Counted from the stretch's first letter, positions 25,570 through 35,221 are shown. The stretch is DNA of 64,000 nt from UBA11524 sp045591175 (GCA_045591175.1 JAZNSI010000062.1:81709-145708); one strand, 5' to 3'. Translations and numbers: made by a program. The notes: generated from the sequence alone by a model not told the origin.

Positions 25570-26916
25570 ATGGCTGGTTATGCTGAGCGCGTATTGAACG
25601 ATCTGAAGGTCCGTTATGCCAACGAACCCGAATTCCTGCAGGCTGCTACCGAGATCCTGACCACCCTGAAGCCCGTGATCGAACGCAACGAGGAAAAGTA
25701 CGAGAAGGTCGCGCTGCTGGAGAACTTCGTCGAGCCCGAGCGCATCATCACCTTCCGCGTGCCGTGGATCGATGATCAGGGCAAGGTGCAGGTCAACCGC
25801 GGCTACCGTGTGCAGTTCAACAGCGCCATCGGCCCCTACAAGGGCGGTCTGCGCTTCCATCCCAGCGTCAACCAGAGCATCCTGAAGTTCCTGGGCCTGG
25901 AGCAGATCCTCAAGAATTCCCTGACCGGCCTGCCCATGGGCGGCGGCAAGGGCGGTTCCGATTTCGACCCCAAGGGCAAGTCCGACATGGAAGTGATGCG
26001 CTTCTGCCAGAGCTTCATGACTGAGCTGTCCAAGCATGTTGGCGCTGACACGGACGTTCCCGCTGGCGACATCGGCGTGGGTGCCCGTGAAGTCGGCTAC
26101 CTCTTCGGCCAGTACAAGCGCCTGCGCAACGAGTTCACCGGCGTGCTGACCGGCAAGGGCCGCTCCTTCGGCGGCTCCCTGATCCGTCCCGAGGCCACCG
26201 GCTTTGGCGCGGTGTACTACACCGTGGAAATGCTCAAGACCTTCGGCGAGGACATCAAGGGCAAGACCTTCGCGGTCTCCGGCTTCGGCAACGTGGCCTG
26301 GGGCACCTGCCTGAAGGTCACCGAGCTGGGCGGCAAGGTCGTCACCATCTCCGGCCCCGACGGCTACATCTACGATGCCGACGGCATCAACACCCCCGAG
26401 AAGATCAACTACCTGCTGGAAATGCGCGCTTCCTGCCGCGACAAGGTGCAGGATTATGCCGACAAGTTCGGCGTGCCCTTCTTCCCCGGCAAGAAGCCCT
26501 GGGAGGTCAAGGTGGACGTGGCCATGCCCTGCGCGACCCAGAACGAGGTTCGCCTGGAGGACGCCAAGAACATCGTCGCCAACGGCACCAAGTACTACGT
26601 GGAAGTCTCCAACATGCCCACCACCCTGGACGCTGTGGAATACTTCAAGGAGAACGGCGTGGTCGTGGCTCCCTCCAAGGCTGTCAATGCCGGCGGCGTT
26701 GCCGTCTCCGGCCTGGAAATGAGCCAGAACGCCATGCACTACTCCTGGACCGCCGAGGAAGTCGATGCCAAGCTGCAGCAGATCATGAAGGGCATCTACG
26801 AGGAGTCCTACAAGGCTGCGAAGGAATACGGCTTCGAGGGCGACCTGATCGCGGGCGCGAACATCGCCGGCTTCATCAAGGTTGCTGACGCCATGCTGGC
26901 TCAGGGCGCTGTGTAA
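25570..26916 (+). CDS. gdhA: NADP-type glutamate dehydrogenase
   Basis: The 448-residue enzyme converts 2-oxoglutarate and ammonia to glutamate. It has the family markers: GGLRFHPSVNQSILKFLGLEQ, GGGKGG with the catalytic lysine region, DVPAGDIGVGAREVGYLFG, and the Rossmann SGFGNVAWG. Length matches the hexameric 450-residue class. GAAAGGAG precedes the ATG at 25570. It lies just beyond the island, downstream of the divergent tRNA-Arg. A 53-codon membrane peptide gene follows 18 bp later and may share its transcript. Confidence 0.95.
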   Translation: MAGYAERVLNDLKVRYANEPEFLQAATEILTTLKPVIERNEEKYEKVALLENFVEPERIITFRVPWIDDQGKVQVNRGYRVQFNSAIGPYKGGLRFHPSVNQSILKFLGLEQILKNSLTGLPMGGGKGGSDFDPKGKSDMEVMRFCQSFMTELSKHVGADTDVPAGDIGVGAREVGYLFGQYKRLRNEFTGVLTGKGRSFGGSLIRPEATGFGAVYYTVEMLKTFGEDIKGKTFAVSGFGNVAWGTCLKVTELGGKVVTISGPDGYIYDADGINTPEKINYLLEMRASCRDKVQDYADKFGVPFFPGKKPWEVKVDVAMPCATQNEVRLEDAKNIVANGTKYYVEVSNMPTTLDAVEYFKENGVVVAPSKAVNAGGVAVSGLEMSQNAMHYSWTAEEVDAKLQQIMKGIYEESYKAAKEYGFEGDLIAGANIAGFIKVADAMLAQGAV

Positions 26917-26934
26917 GCGGGGCAAGCGAAAGAA

Positions 26935-27096
26935 ATGAAGAAGATCGGTCCCATCCTGCTGATCATCCTCGGCATTGCGGAGATCATCATCGCCTTCACC
27001 GGCGTGAAGCTCCCCTTGCCTATCGCGCTTATCTTGGGCATACTCTTCATCGGACTTGGCGCAAAGGCGCTGCTCGATGCGAAAAAATCCAACTAA
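26935..27096 (+). CDS. 53-residue membrane peptide downstream of gdhA
   Basis: The peptide starts MKKIGPILLIILGIAEI, has two hydrophobic segments (residues 5-22 and 27-45) around a short VKLPLP turn, and ends with a basic KKSN tail. The start lies 18 bp after gdhA; the upstream GGGGCAAG is a weak ribosome binding site. A terminator hairpin begins 5 bp after the stop. Length, hydrophobicity and the terminator support a real small gene. Function is unknown. Confidence 0.55.
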   Translation: MKKIGPILLIILGIAEIIIAFTGVKLPLPIALILGILFIGLGAKALLDAKKSN

Positions 27097-27100
27097 AATG

Positions 27101-27130
27101 GCGACTCTCCCGAATGGGAGAGCCGCTTTT
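27101..27130. terminator. terminator between gdhA unit and the convergent ABC gene
   Basis: CTCTCCC (27105-27111) pairs with GGGAGAG (27116-27122) around GAAT, extended by three outer pairs, followed by TTTT. Confidence 0.85.
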
Positions 27131-27139
27131 CGTATGCAA

Positions 27140-30100
27140 TTATTCCGTTCTCAGTGCCACCACAGGATCCTTCTTCGCGGCGGACTTGGCGGGGATCACG
27201 CCAGCAAAGGAGGTCAGCACCACGCTGATGCCGATCAGGATGGCCGCAACCTCCCAGGGAAGGAAGGCCTCCAGGCCGGCAATGTTCGTCAGCGCGTAGA
27301 TGATCGCGTTGATCGGGATGCACAGCAGCCACGTCAGGCCAACGCCGATGGCGCCGGAAGCAAAGCCGATCATGATCGTCTCTGCGTTGAACATGCTGGA
27401 CACATTCCGCTTGGAAGCGCCGATGGCACGCAGGATGCCGATCTCCTTGGTACGCTCCTGCACGGAGATCAGCGTGATCACGCCGATCATGATGGAGGAC
27501 ACCACCAGCGAGATGGCCACGAAGGCGATCAGCACATAGGTGATGGCGTTGATGATGGAAGTCACGGAGGACATCATCAGGCCCACATAATCGGTGTAGC
27601 GAATTTGATGCATCTCGTCCACGGAGTTGTTGTAGGCGGTGATCTCCGCCTCGATGCGATCCTTGTCCTCAAAAGAGGAAGCATAGATGTTGATGCTGGC
27701 CGGGCTGTCCAGGTCAATGCAGCCCAGAGCGATCAGGTTATCCTCGTAGGTGGACTCGGAGAAGTGCAGCACCGCATCGTGGAACATGGCCAGCTGGGCG
27801 GTGGTGAAGGGCGGCTGGGCAGCCTCCAGGGCGGCGCACATGTCGCTTTCGGACATGGCAGCCAGCTGGGCGGCGGCTTCCTGCTTGATCTGCTCCTGAA
27901 TGGCGGGGGCGATCTGCGCGCGCAGGTCATCATCGGACATGGCGGCCAGCATGGGCGCGGCCTGTTCGGGCGCTATGCCCATCTGCGCGGCCATCGCCGG
28001 GAGAAGCATGCCCTCCAGCTGCTCGCGGGTCATGGCGGCGAGGGTCTGCTGGGTCAGGGCGTCCAGCTGCTCCTGAGGGATGTTCGCGGCACTCTGCGCA
28101 TACATGGCGGCCTTCATGGACACCTGCTCCGGCGTGGTCGCCGGCATGGATACGGTCAGGCCCATGGCCAGGGTCGCCGCGTCCATCTGGGACATCTGCG
28201 CCTTCACCTGCTCGGCGTACTGGGCCTTTACCTGCTCGCCCATCATCTGGGCGACAAGGGCGAAGAGCTCCTCATCCGTCATGGCGGAGACATACTTCAG
28301 CATCTCCTCCGCGCTGACGTTCACCTGGCCCTCCATGGCCTGCAGCATCGCGGCTTCGATGTCCGCGCGGGTCATCGTGCTCAGCTGCTGCTGGACGATC
28401 TGGTCGATCTGCTCCTGGGTGGGGATAGACATGACCTGCACATATACAGCAGCCTTTTCTTCCTCGGTGAGGGTGGCGACATAGGCGGTGAACTCCGCCG
28501 CCTTGTCCTCCTCGGTCATCGCGCCGGTGGATTCCCGGAAGGGCAGCCCGGTGAAGATGTCCGTGGCGGCGTCCGCCTGCTGGGCCTTCACGGCGGGGGA
28601 TTCCGCCGCCTGGCGGATGATATGCTCGGTCAGGTCAGCGGTGTAGCAGATGGTGCCGCTGAGCATGCCCGCCACGGCCTCCTCATTGGGGCGGATGACG
28701 CCCACCACCTTGAGGGGCAGGCCGTTGTCGTACAGATATCGCAGGCCCGCCGGGGTATCCCGCAGATCCGTCCAGGCGCCGGTGGCCTCGTCCTTGACAT
28801 AGCAGCTGGAGGGCAGCACCACGCGGAAGGTCAGCCCGCAGATGTCCTCATAGCTCCACTTTTCGTCGGAGACCTCCACGCCGGACTGGTTGAAGGCGGC
28901 GTTCGCCAGCGCCTCGATCTCGCTCTTGGGCTTCAGGCCCATGGCGTACAGGGTCATATCGGCGATCTCGTTCTTCTCGTCCACAACGATGACGACTTCG
29001 TTGTACTCGTTGGGCCAGGAGCCATAGATCAGGTCATACTGCTTGAGCAGCAGTGGGTTGATGGCCTCGCCGTTCTTGCCGGTGAGCATCTCCTGCCACA
29101 GCACCACCGATGCGCCCATGCCGCCGCCCATCATGGACATGCTGGAAGCATCCATGCCGTAGGTGGCGGAAATATCCATCATGGAGCTGAGATCCATGCC
29201 CATGAATTCCAGCATCAGCTCCTGCATCAGCACCTGGGAGTCCGCCTGGATGACGTCGCCGTCCACATTCTGGGTATAGACCGTCAGCGGCAGCTGGTAG
29301 GTGTACTGCACGCCGTTGATGGCGCTGCTGAGCTCGCTTTCCGGGTCAGCGATCTGGGCGTCCAGGTGCGTCTTGAAGGATTTGAGATCGTTGGTGGTCT
29401 CCTCCATCGCGCCCAGGGCGTTGACCAGGTCGTAGATCATGGTCTTTTCGTAGACCGCATCGTTCTCATGGGGCTCGCCGGACAGGGCGTTGCCGATGAA
29501 GGTCGCCATCAGCGAGCCCATGTTCATTTCGCTGGCCTGCAGCGTCAGCGGGTAGGAGGACAGGGTATCCTCCTGCACGGTGTTGATGTAGGCAGTCATG
29601 CCGCCGGACACCGCGTAGATCAGCGCGATGCCGATGATGCCGATGGAACCGGCAAAGGCGGTCAGCAGCGTGCGGGACTTCTTGCTGATCAGGTTCTTGA
29701 GGCTCAGGCCAAAGGAAGTCGCCCAGGACATGGAGGGCTTCTTCTCCTTCTTCGCGCCGGACTGCCGGGCAACCCGGGCGTCCCGGGCCTGCTTTTCAAG
29801 GCCGGAAAGCTCCTCCGCCGTCAGGGGCATGGAGTCGCTGGTGATCTCGCCGTCCAGCATGCGGATGATGCGGGTGGAGTACTTCTCCGCCAGGTCAGGG
29901 TTATGGGTGACCATGATGACCAGGCGATCCTTGGCCACCTCCTTGAGGATGTCCATGACCTGCACGCTGGTCTCGGTGTCCAGCGCGCCGGTGGGCTCAT
30001 CCGCCAGGATGATGTCGGGGTTATTCACCAGCGCACGGGCGATGGCCACGCGCTGCATCTGTCCGCCGGACATCTGGGCGGGCTTCTTGCGCAGCTGGTT

Positions 30101-30496
30101 GCCCAGGCCCACATCCTGCAGCACCTGGATGGCGCGCTTGCGGCGCTCCGCCTTGGAAACGCCGGAAAGGGTCAGGGCCAGCTCCACATTCTGCAGAACT
30201 GTCTGGTGCGGGATCAGGTTGTAGCTCTGGAACACAAAGCCGATGGAATGGTTGCGGTACGCATCCCAGTCGCGATCCTTGTAGTGCTTGGTGGACGTGC
30301 CGTTGATGACCAGGTCGCCCTCGGTGTACTGATCCAGGCCGCCGATGATGTTGAGCATGGTGGTCTTGCCGCAGCCGGAGGGGCCGAGGATGGAAACAAA
30401 CTCGCTCTTGCGGAACTGCAGGTCAATGCCCTTGAGCGCATGGACAATGCCATCGCCCGCCGGGTAATCCTTTTTGATGCCTTTGAGCTCTAACAT
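27140..30496 (-). CDS. fused ABC ATPase-FtsX permease with long helical-repeat ectodomain
   Basis: The 1118-residue protein joins an N-terminal ATPase (Walker A GPSGCGKTT, signature MSGGQMQRVAIARAL, Walker B IILADEPTGALD, residues 1-230) to an FtsX permease. One transmembrane helix lies near 270-300, and three more at the C terminus carry KEIGILRAIGASKRNV. Between them is a 700-residue extracellular domain. Its residues about 655-905 are a run of amphipathic helices of the type MTxEELxAxxAxxMxxQ, rich in Met, Ala and Gln. The ATG at 30496 is preferred since AAGGAG lies 11 bp upstream; the GTG at 30508 overlaps it. Role: export or envelope function, substrate unknown. Confidence 0.85.
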   Translation of the reverse strand: MLELKGIKKDYPAGDGIVHALKGIDLQFRKSEFVSILGPSGCGKTTMLNIIGGLDQYTEGDLVINGTSTKHYKDRDWDAYRNHSIGFVFQSYNLIPHQTVLQNVELALTLSGVSKAERRKRAIQVLQDVGLGNQLRKKPAQMSGGQMQRVAIARALVNNPDIILADEPTGALDTETSVQVMDILKEVAKDRLVIMVTHNPDLAEKYSTRIIRMLDGEITSDSMPLTAEELSGLEKQARDARVARQSGAKKEKKPSMSWATSFGLSLKNLISKKSRTLLTAFAGSIGIIGIALIYAVSGGMTAYINTVQEDTLSSYPLTLQASEMNMGSLMATFIGNALSGEPHENDAVYEKTMIYDLVNALGAMEETTNDLKSFKTHLDAQIADPESELSSAINGVQYTYQLPLTVYTQNVDGDVIQADSQVLMQELMLEFMGMDLSSMMDISATYGMDASSMSMMGGGMGASVVLWQEMLTGKNGEAINPLLLKQYDLIYGSWPNEYNEVVIVVDEKNEIADMTLYAMGLKPKSEIEALANAAFNQSGVEVSDEKWSYEDICGLTFRVVLPSSCYVKDEATGAWTDLRDTPAGLRYLYDNGLPLKVVGVIRPNEEAVAGMLSGTICYTADLTEHIIRQAAESPAVKAQQADAATDIFTGLPFRESTGAMTEEDKAAEFTAYVATLTEEEKAAVYVQVMSIPTQEQIDQIVQQQLSTMTRADIEAAMLQAMEGQVNVSAEEMLKYVSAMTDEELFALVAQMMGEQVKAQYAEQVKAQMSQMDAATLAMGLTVSMPATTPEQVSMKAAMYAQSAANIPQEQLDALTQQTLAAMTREQLEGMLLPAMAAQMGIAPEQAAPMLAAMSDDDLRAQIAPAIQEQIKQEAAAQLAAMSESDMCAALEAAQPPFTTAQLAMFHDAVLHFSESTYEDNLIALGCIDLDSPASINIYASSFEDKDRIEAEITAYNNSVDEMHQIRYTDYVGLMMSSVTSIINAITYVLIAFVAISLVVSSIMIGVITLISVQERTKEIGILRAIGASKRNVSSMFNAETIMIGFASGAIGVGLTWLLCIPINAIIYALTNIAGLEAFLPWEVAAILIGISVVLTSFAGVIPAKSAAKKDPVVALRTE

Positions 30497-30654
30497 GGGG
30501 ATAGTCACTCCTTCTCGTGACAGGTTGGTTTTTCTATTCTTGCCAGCCTTTGGAGGCTGGATACTTATTGTACCAAAAAATTATGAACGCAGCAATAACA
30601 AATCCCAGCTTTCAAGGGGGAAATTTGGTTGAATCCTGTCGAAATCAAGAAAAA

Positions 30655-30675
30655 ATCCGCCCTTGTGAGGCGGAT
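30655..30675 (-). terminator. terminator of the oxidoreductase operon
   Basis: ATCCGCC (30655-30661) pairs with GGCGGAT (30669-30675); on the minus strand it is followed by a T-run (30654-30650 and beyond). Confidence 0.75.
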
Positions 30676-30679
30676 GAGA

Positions 30680-31858
30680 TCACCAGCGGGTCTGCCAGCG
30701 ATCCTGGTATTCTCCTTCGGGGATGTTGGCCAGGGCCTCGTGGGTCATGGAATGGGCCGCATGCTCCCGAAGCAGCGCGTCGAAGGCCGCGCCGTCCAGG
30801 GGCAGCGCGATGCAGGCGTTGCCCGTCCACTGGGACAGGTACGCCGCGTTGGAGAGGGTCAGCTCATTCAGGCCGTCCGCCGCAGGGGAAATCAGCGTTT
30901 CCCCATGCAGGATGGCGTTGGCGAAGTTCTGCAGGATGCCGCGATGCTGCGCGCCGCCGTCGTCGAAGCGCTCCTCCAGGTAGTCACATTCAATGCGGGG
31001 CATGCTGTTGTCGGAGTGCCAGCGCACGTCATGCTCGCTTTGACGCAGCTTCCACCACTTGAGCACGCCCTCCTCCAGGACGATCTTGCCCAGGTCGCCG
31101 GCAATCTCCAGGCGGTTGGTGCCCGGGAATTCCCCCGTGGAGGTGACGAACAGGCCCGTCGCGCCATTTGCATAGCGGGTCATGAGGGTCGCGTCGTCCT
31201 CCACCTCGATGCGGTGATAGCGCGCCACGTCGCAATACGCGCTGACGGAAACCGGCATGCCGCAGATCCACTGCCACAGGTCGAGGTTGTGGGGCGCCTG
31301 ATTGAGCAGCACGCCGCCGCCCTCCCCCGCCCAGGTAGCCCGCCAGGAGCCGGAGTCATAATAGTGCTGGGTGCGGTACCAGTTGGTGATGAGCCACACC
31401 GTGCGTTTGAGCTGGCCCAGTGCACCGCTCTGCACGATCTCCCGTGCGCGCCGGAAGATGGGCGCTGTGCGCTGGTTGAGCATCACCGCGAAGATGCGGC
31501 CCGTTTCCTCCGCGGCCTGCAAAGCCTTCTTCGCCGCGGTGACGGAAACGTCCAGGGGCTTTTCCGACAAGACGTGTACCCCGCCGCGCAGACATTCCGC
31601 CGCGATCTCGCAGTGCATGGGATGGGGCACGGCGATGATTACCGCGTCGATGCTGCCGTCCAGCAGATCATGATAATCCTCCGCCACCCGCACGCCGGGG
31701 AAGCGTTCCGCCGCAACGGCCCGCCTCGCCGGATTGATGTCGCACACCGCCGCGAGGGTCATGCCCTCCACCGCGCCCCGCGCGATGGTCGCCGTATGGG
31801 CCGAGCCGATGCCGCCGTAGCCGATCACGGCCGCCCTCACCTGTTGAAGCGTATCCAT
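30680..31858 (-). CDS. Gfo/Idh/MocA-family oxidoreductase
   Basis: The 392-residue NAD(P)-dependent enzyme has an N-terminal Rossmann fold (AAVIGYGGIGSAHTATI), the SEKPLDVS motif with the catalytic lysine near residue 100, and the C-terminal alpha/beta domain with GEGGGVLLNQAPHNLDLWQW. These enzymes oxidise or epimerise sugars and inositols. It lies 18 bp downstream of a sugar isomerase-like gene in a probable catabolic operon, with the terminator directly after its stop codon. Substrate is unknown; neighbours suggest plant polysaccharide sugars. Confidence 0.9.
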   Translation of the reverse strand: MDTLQQVRAAVIGYGGIGSAHTATIARGAVEGMTLAAVCDINPARRAVAAERFPGVRVAEDYHDLLDGSIDAVIIAVPHPMHCEIAAECLRGGVHVLSEKPLDVSVTAAKKALQAAEETGRIFAVMLNQRTAPIFRRAREIVQSGALGQLKRTVWLITNWYRTQHYYDSGSWRATWAGEGGGVLLNQAPHNLDLWQWICGMPVSVSAYCDVARYHRIEVEDDATLMTRYANGATGLFVTSTGEFPGTNRLEIAGDLGKIVLEEGVLKWWKLRQSEHDVRWHSDNSMPRIECDYLEERFDDGGAQHRGILQNFANAILHGETLISPAADGLNELTLSNAAYLSQWTGNACIALPLDGAAFDALLREHAAHSMTHEALANIPEGEYQDRWQTRW

Positions 31859-31876
31859 AGGACGCCTCCTGATTCG

Positions 31877-32620
31877 TTAATTGAAGCCACAGGCCTTCAA
31901 GTACTCATAGCTGCGGCGCAGGCACTCGATGGGGTCCTCGCCGTTGCAGTCGTCCTGCTCAACGAGCATGTACTTCGTACCACTCTCTTCAGCTGCGCTG
32001 AAAACACGGTCGAAATTGATATTGCCCTCGCCCACCACAGCCATCTTGCGGCCATAGGCGTAGTCCTTGAGGTGGATGACCGGCACGCGGCCCGCGAGGT
32101 TCTTCACCCACTGGGCCGGATCGCCGCCGCCCGCCTGGATCCAGAAGGTATCCAGGGTGAAGCCCATCACATCCGCAGAGATATCCTGGGCCAGCTTTTC
32201 CAGGATGATCTGATCACCCAGCCGCTTGAACTCCTGATCGTGGTTGTGGTACATGAAGTACCGCCCGCCCGCGCGGATCTCCTCCGCCACGCGGGGGTAG
32301 GTTTCCATGAATTTCTCGTAGGTGTCGGTTTCGTTGAAGGCGTACCAGCCCAGGCCGATGTTTTCGCAGCCGAACACATGATGATCCGCGATGACCTGCT
32401 GGGTCTCCCCGACCAAACGCGGCACGGGAATGTGGGTCAGCACGCACTGCAGGTCATTGACAGCCAGCTGCGCCTTGAGCCACTCCGCGTCATAGGGGCA
32501 AGTGCCGGAAATCTGCACGGTCTTGTAGCCGATGTCGGCCACCTTGCGCAGGGTCAGGGCGAAATCATCGAGGGTCTGGCACTGGTTGCGGACGGTAAAG
32601 AATTGTGCGCCGATTTTCAT
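31877..32620 (-). CDS. sugar phosphate isomerase/epimerase (AP endonuclease 2 fold)
   Basis: The 247-residue TIM-barrel protein has family features: KIGAQFFTVRNQ at the N terminus, the NLAGRVPVIHLKDYA strand, and metal-binding residues in YHNHDQEF, FTLDTFWIQAGG and MLVEQDDC. It belongs to the xylose isomerase-like group that often works with Gfo/Idh/MocA enzymes, as here. The start follows AAGGAGGAGC. It probably acts on the same sugar as the oxidoreductase downstream; which one cannot be told from sequence. Confidence 0.85.
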   Translation of the reverse strand: MKIGAQFFTVRNQCQTLDDFALTLRKVADIGYKTVQISGTCPYDAEWLKAQLAVNDLQCVLTHIPVPRLVGETQQVIADHHVFGCENIGLGWYAFNETDTYEKFMETYPRVAEEIRAGGRYFMYHNHDQEFKRLGDQIILEKLAQDISADVMGFTLDTFWIQAGGGDPAQWVKNLAGRVPVIHLKDYAYGRKMAVVGEGNINFDRVFSAAEESGTKYMLVEQDDCNGEDPIECLRRSYEYLKACGFN

Positions 32621-32632
32621 GGAGCTCCTCCT

Positions 32633-33868
32633 TTATATCATTTCATCAGGTACAAAACCTGCCAGCCAAACCTGTCTCCGCTGCAGTGGCACCATTGGCA
32701 TTGCATAATGCCTGCAAGCTTCTGGATTCTCCAAGGAAATGATCCAGATGTGCGTCTTCTGCTCATATTTATCGTAATGAGCTTGCAGCGATAAGGGCTC
32801 ATGTGCCCGCCAGCCATCATCAGGCAACATCATCTGTACCGGTTCATCAAGCTCCGGCGTGCGGAATCGCACATCACACAGGGCGATGCCCATATGATAC
32901 TCGATCGCCTGCTCAATCTTCCACGCTTTCATACTGCGCCGCTGCGGAGAATCCGGGTTCACACCACGGAACAGCGGCACATCCGGGAACTCCGCGACCC
33001 ACCCCTTGCTGCCATCGTTGAAAACAACGCGTTTGGGTACAACCTTCGCCGAATATTCCTCCGGCGGAGGGCAACCGCAGTGTTTGTTGATCTCGTTGGA
33101 TATCTCTATACAGGGCGCTTCCCAGGTTTCAGCGTCATAATCCTGCGCCTGCATGAGAATGCGCACGCCTCGGCCTACACCGCCGCAAGAATAGAAGCTC
33201 AGCTTTCCTGGATTAACATTAAAGTGACCACAAGTAACCTCAAACGCCACCGGCGCATCCTCCGGCATGAGGAAAGGCACAGCCTCCTCCCCCGGCAGGT
33301 CAAAATTGAACTCCGCGAAGGGCTTTGCGTCCTCGTCAATGAACAGCGCCTCCGGCGTATAGCCGAACAGCGCCGCCATCTCCTGCGCGGCCTCCTCGGA
33401 GAAGACGCGTTCTTCATCGTCCACCGCGAGGATGCGGCGGAATTCCGCCCGGGCTGCGTCATCCGGGAGCAGTGCGTCGAAGATGGACAGGTCTTCGCTG
33501 TCCGTCATGGCTTCGTCGTCCTCGTCAATGAAGCCCACGTGGACATGCTGCACAGCCTTGCCGTCCGTCGCTGCGATGTAGAGGAAGTCGCTGTCGAAGT
33601 TCATGAAATACAGGATGGGCGTATGCATTTCCGCCGACACCTTGCGCAGGAACTCCAGCTCCTTGTCCAGGTCTTCCGGCATCTCCATCGCTAGGGACAG
33701 CCACGCGCTCTTCTTGTCCTGGTACATGCGCAGGGCGAGCGAGGCCTCATCCGCATTGGGTGCCTTGCGGTAGCCCAGGTTCTCCATCGCCACCCGGAAT
33801 GCCTTGCGGGTGGCGGGCGCGGTTCCGCCGGTCTTCTTCACCAGCGCAGCGGCAAATGTGTAGCCCAC
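32633..33868 (-). CDS. acidic protein of unknown function
   Basis: I do not recognise this 411-residue protein. It is soluble, strongly acidic, and has no signal peptide or membrane helix. The N-terminal 120 residues alternate helices and strands (ILYFMNFDSDFLYIAATDG is an example), and the rest looks alpha/beta with scattered tryptophans. The start is a GTG at 33868, with AAGGAGG upstream. It lies 12 bp after a GH43 gene and 12 bp before the isomerase gene, so it belongs to the same operon. It may be distantly related to the SUFU-type acidic proteins, but I cannot support that. Confidence 0.6.
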   Translation of the reverse strand: MGYTFAAALVKKTGGTAPATRKAFRVAMENLGYRKAPNADEASLALRMYQDKKSAWLSLAMEMPEDLDKELEFLRKVSAEMHTPILYFMNFDSDFLYIAATDGKAVQHVHVGFIDEDDEAMTDSEDLSIFDALLPDDAARAEFRRILAVDDEERVFSEEAAQEMAALFGYTPEALFIDEDAKPFAEFNFDLPGEEAVPFLMPEDAPVAFEVTCGHFNVNPGKLSFYSCGGVGRGVRILMQAQDYDAETWEAPCIEISNEINKHCGCPPPEEYSAKVVPKRVVFNDGSKGWVAEFPDVPLFRGVNPDSPQRRSMKAWKIEQAIEYHMGIALCDVRFRTPELDEPVQMMLPDDGWRAHEPLSLQAHYDKYEQKTHIWIISLENPEACRHYAMPMVPLQRRQVWLAGFVPDEMI

Positions 33869-33880
33869 ACACAGACCTCC

Positions 33881-35221
33881 TTACTTCTTGAACACAAACC
33901 GCTCCAGGCGGGTCAGGCAGCGGTCGTGCAGGCCCCAGGACAGCTGGGTGCGGTCATCGTGGAAGGTGAAGTACACCGCGTGCCGCCCGGTGATGCAGGG
34001 CAGCTTCACCTTCAGCAGCTGATCGTCGCCGGTGAAGCAGCCTTCGCCGATGGGATCATTCGCGGCATCGTCCAGATGCACAGTGACGCGGCCCGCTTCG
34101 CCCAGGCCCCGCAGCTCCATCACCACATCGGTGTGGGTCGCGCTGTCATCCTCGCCAAAGTCGAAGTACTTGTAGCCCACGACGGTGCCGCTGCGCAGCT
34201 CGTCAATGACGGTATGAAACTCGTTGAGGTACTTGATCATGCCGCCATTCCGCAGCACGCAGGCGCGGTGGGCAGGGGTTTCCTCGTAGGGGTTGAGGGA
34301 CTTAGAAAAGCCCAGGGAAGTCATCTCCACCGTCGGGATGGTGCCGTCGGGCAGGATCTCGATGCGCTCGGCGCAGGCCTGGCGGGAGAAGCAGGTACCG
34401 TTGGTCATCCGGTGGTAGAAGATGTACCACTGGTCACCCACCTTCATGATGGAGCCGTGGTCGTTGCCGCCGGGGTAATCGTTGCTGTTGTCCACGATGT
34501 AGCCGCGGTAGGTGAAGGGGCCGGTGGGCTTGTCGGAGGTGGCGTAGGCCAGGCGGCTGCCCTTGCGGGGAGAGTAGATCAGGTAGTAGGTGTCGCCGAT
34601 CTTGCGGGGAGAGCTGGCCTCGAAGAAGCGCATCTCCTCCGGCACGCCGTCCCGGTCGTCGATCACATGATGCCTGAGGCTGCCGGGCAGCACGGTGTTC
34701 ATCGTCTCCGGATCCAGCTCGTTCATGTGGGAATGCTCAAAGCCGTAGTAGATGTACACCCGGCCGTCGTCGTCCACCAGCACGCCGGGATCGTTGTAAA
34801 CGCCGTCGTCGCCGCTGTCCTCCGGGGCATACTTGTAGGTGCCGATGACCTTGAAGGGGCCTTCGGGCTTGTCCGACACGGACACGCAGCCCTTGTCATA
34901 GAAAATGTAGGTGAAAAGATAGTACTTGTCGCCCTTCTTCACCACGTCGGGGGCGTACATCATGTGCTTGTCGCAGGGGTTCATGTCGTGCCAGGTGACG
35001 TCCGCAGGATGATCTTCGTCCGCCTGGGCATGGAAAATATCGCCGTGGCAGGTCCAGTGATCCAGGTTGTCGATGGGTGCGGACCAGGCCTTCAGCCGGA
35101 TGTCGCAGAAATCGCCCGACAGCGGACGGTCATGGGAACCATAGAGATACACGCGGTCGCCGAACACGCGGGGCTCGCCGTCAGGAATGTGCTCCCACAG
35201 AGGCAGGATGGGGTTGGGCAT
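33881..35221 (-). CDS. GH43-family glycoside hydrolase
   Basis: The 446-residue enzyme has the five-bladed propeller features of GH43: an early catalytic aspartate region (PLWEHIPDGEP), a YAPDVVKKGDKYYLFT segment, the YNDPGVLVDDDGRVYIYYG blade with the pKa-modulating aspartate, and the RFFEASSPRKIGDTYYLIYS blade with the general-acid glutamate. A C-terminal beta-sandwich carbohydrate-binding-like domain follows. No signal peptide means intracellular action on imported xylo- or arabino-oligosaccharides. The start at 35221 is chosen because upstream residues are not family-like; its ribosome binding site is weak (AAAGTGGTGA). Confidence 0.88.
   Translation of the reverse strand: MPNPILPLWEHIPDGEPRVFGDRVYLYGSHDRPLSGDFCDIRLKAWSAPIDNLDHWTCHGDIFHAQADEDHPADVTWHDMNPCDKHMMYAPDVVKKGDKYYLFTYIFYDKGCVSVSDKPEGPFKVIGTYKYAPEDSGDDGVYNDPGVLVDDDGRVYIYYGFEHSHMNELDPETMNTVLPGSLRHHVIDDRDGVPEEMRFFEASSPRKIGDTYYLIYSPRKGSRLAYATSDKPTGPFTYRGYIVDNSNDYPGGNDHGSIMKVGDQWYIFYHRMTNGTCFSRQACAERIEILPDGTIPTVEMTSLGFSKSLNPYEETPAHRACVLRNGGMIKYLNEFHTVIDELRSGTVVGYKYFDFGEDDSATHTDVVMELRGLGEAGRVTVHLDDAANDPIGEGCFTGDDQLLKVKLPCITGRHAVYFTFHDDRTQLSWGLHDRCLTRLERFVFKK

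Noticed and set aside
25288..26925. 545-codon minus-strand open frame over gdhA
   Set aside because: Antisense shadow of glutamate dehydrogenase that also runs into the tRNA-Arg gene.
27056..30493. 1145-codon open frame on the plus strand, rich in Gly, His and Gln
   Set aside because: It is the antisense shadow of the ABC fusion gene at 27140-30496, which has all ABC motifs; the shadow has no domain or ribosome binding site.
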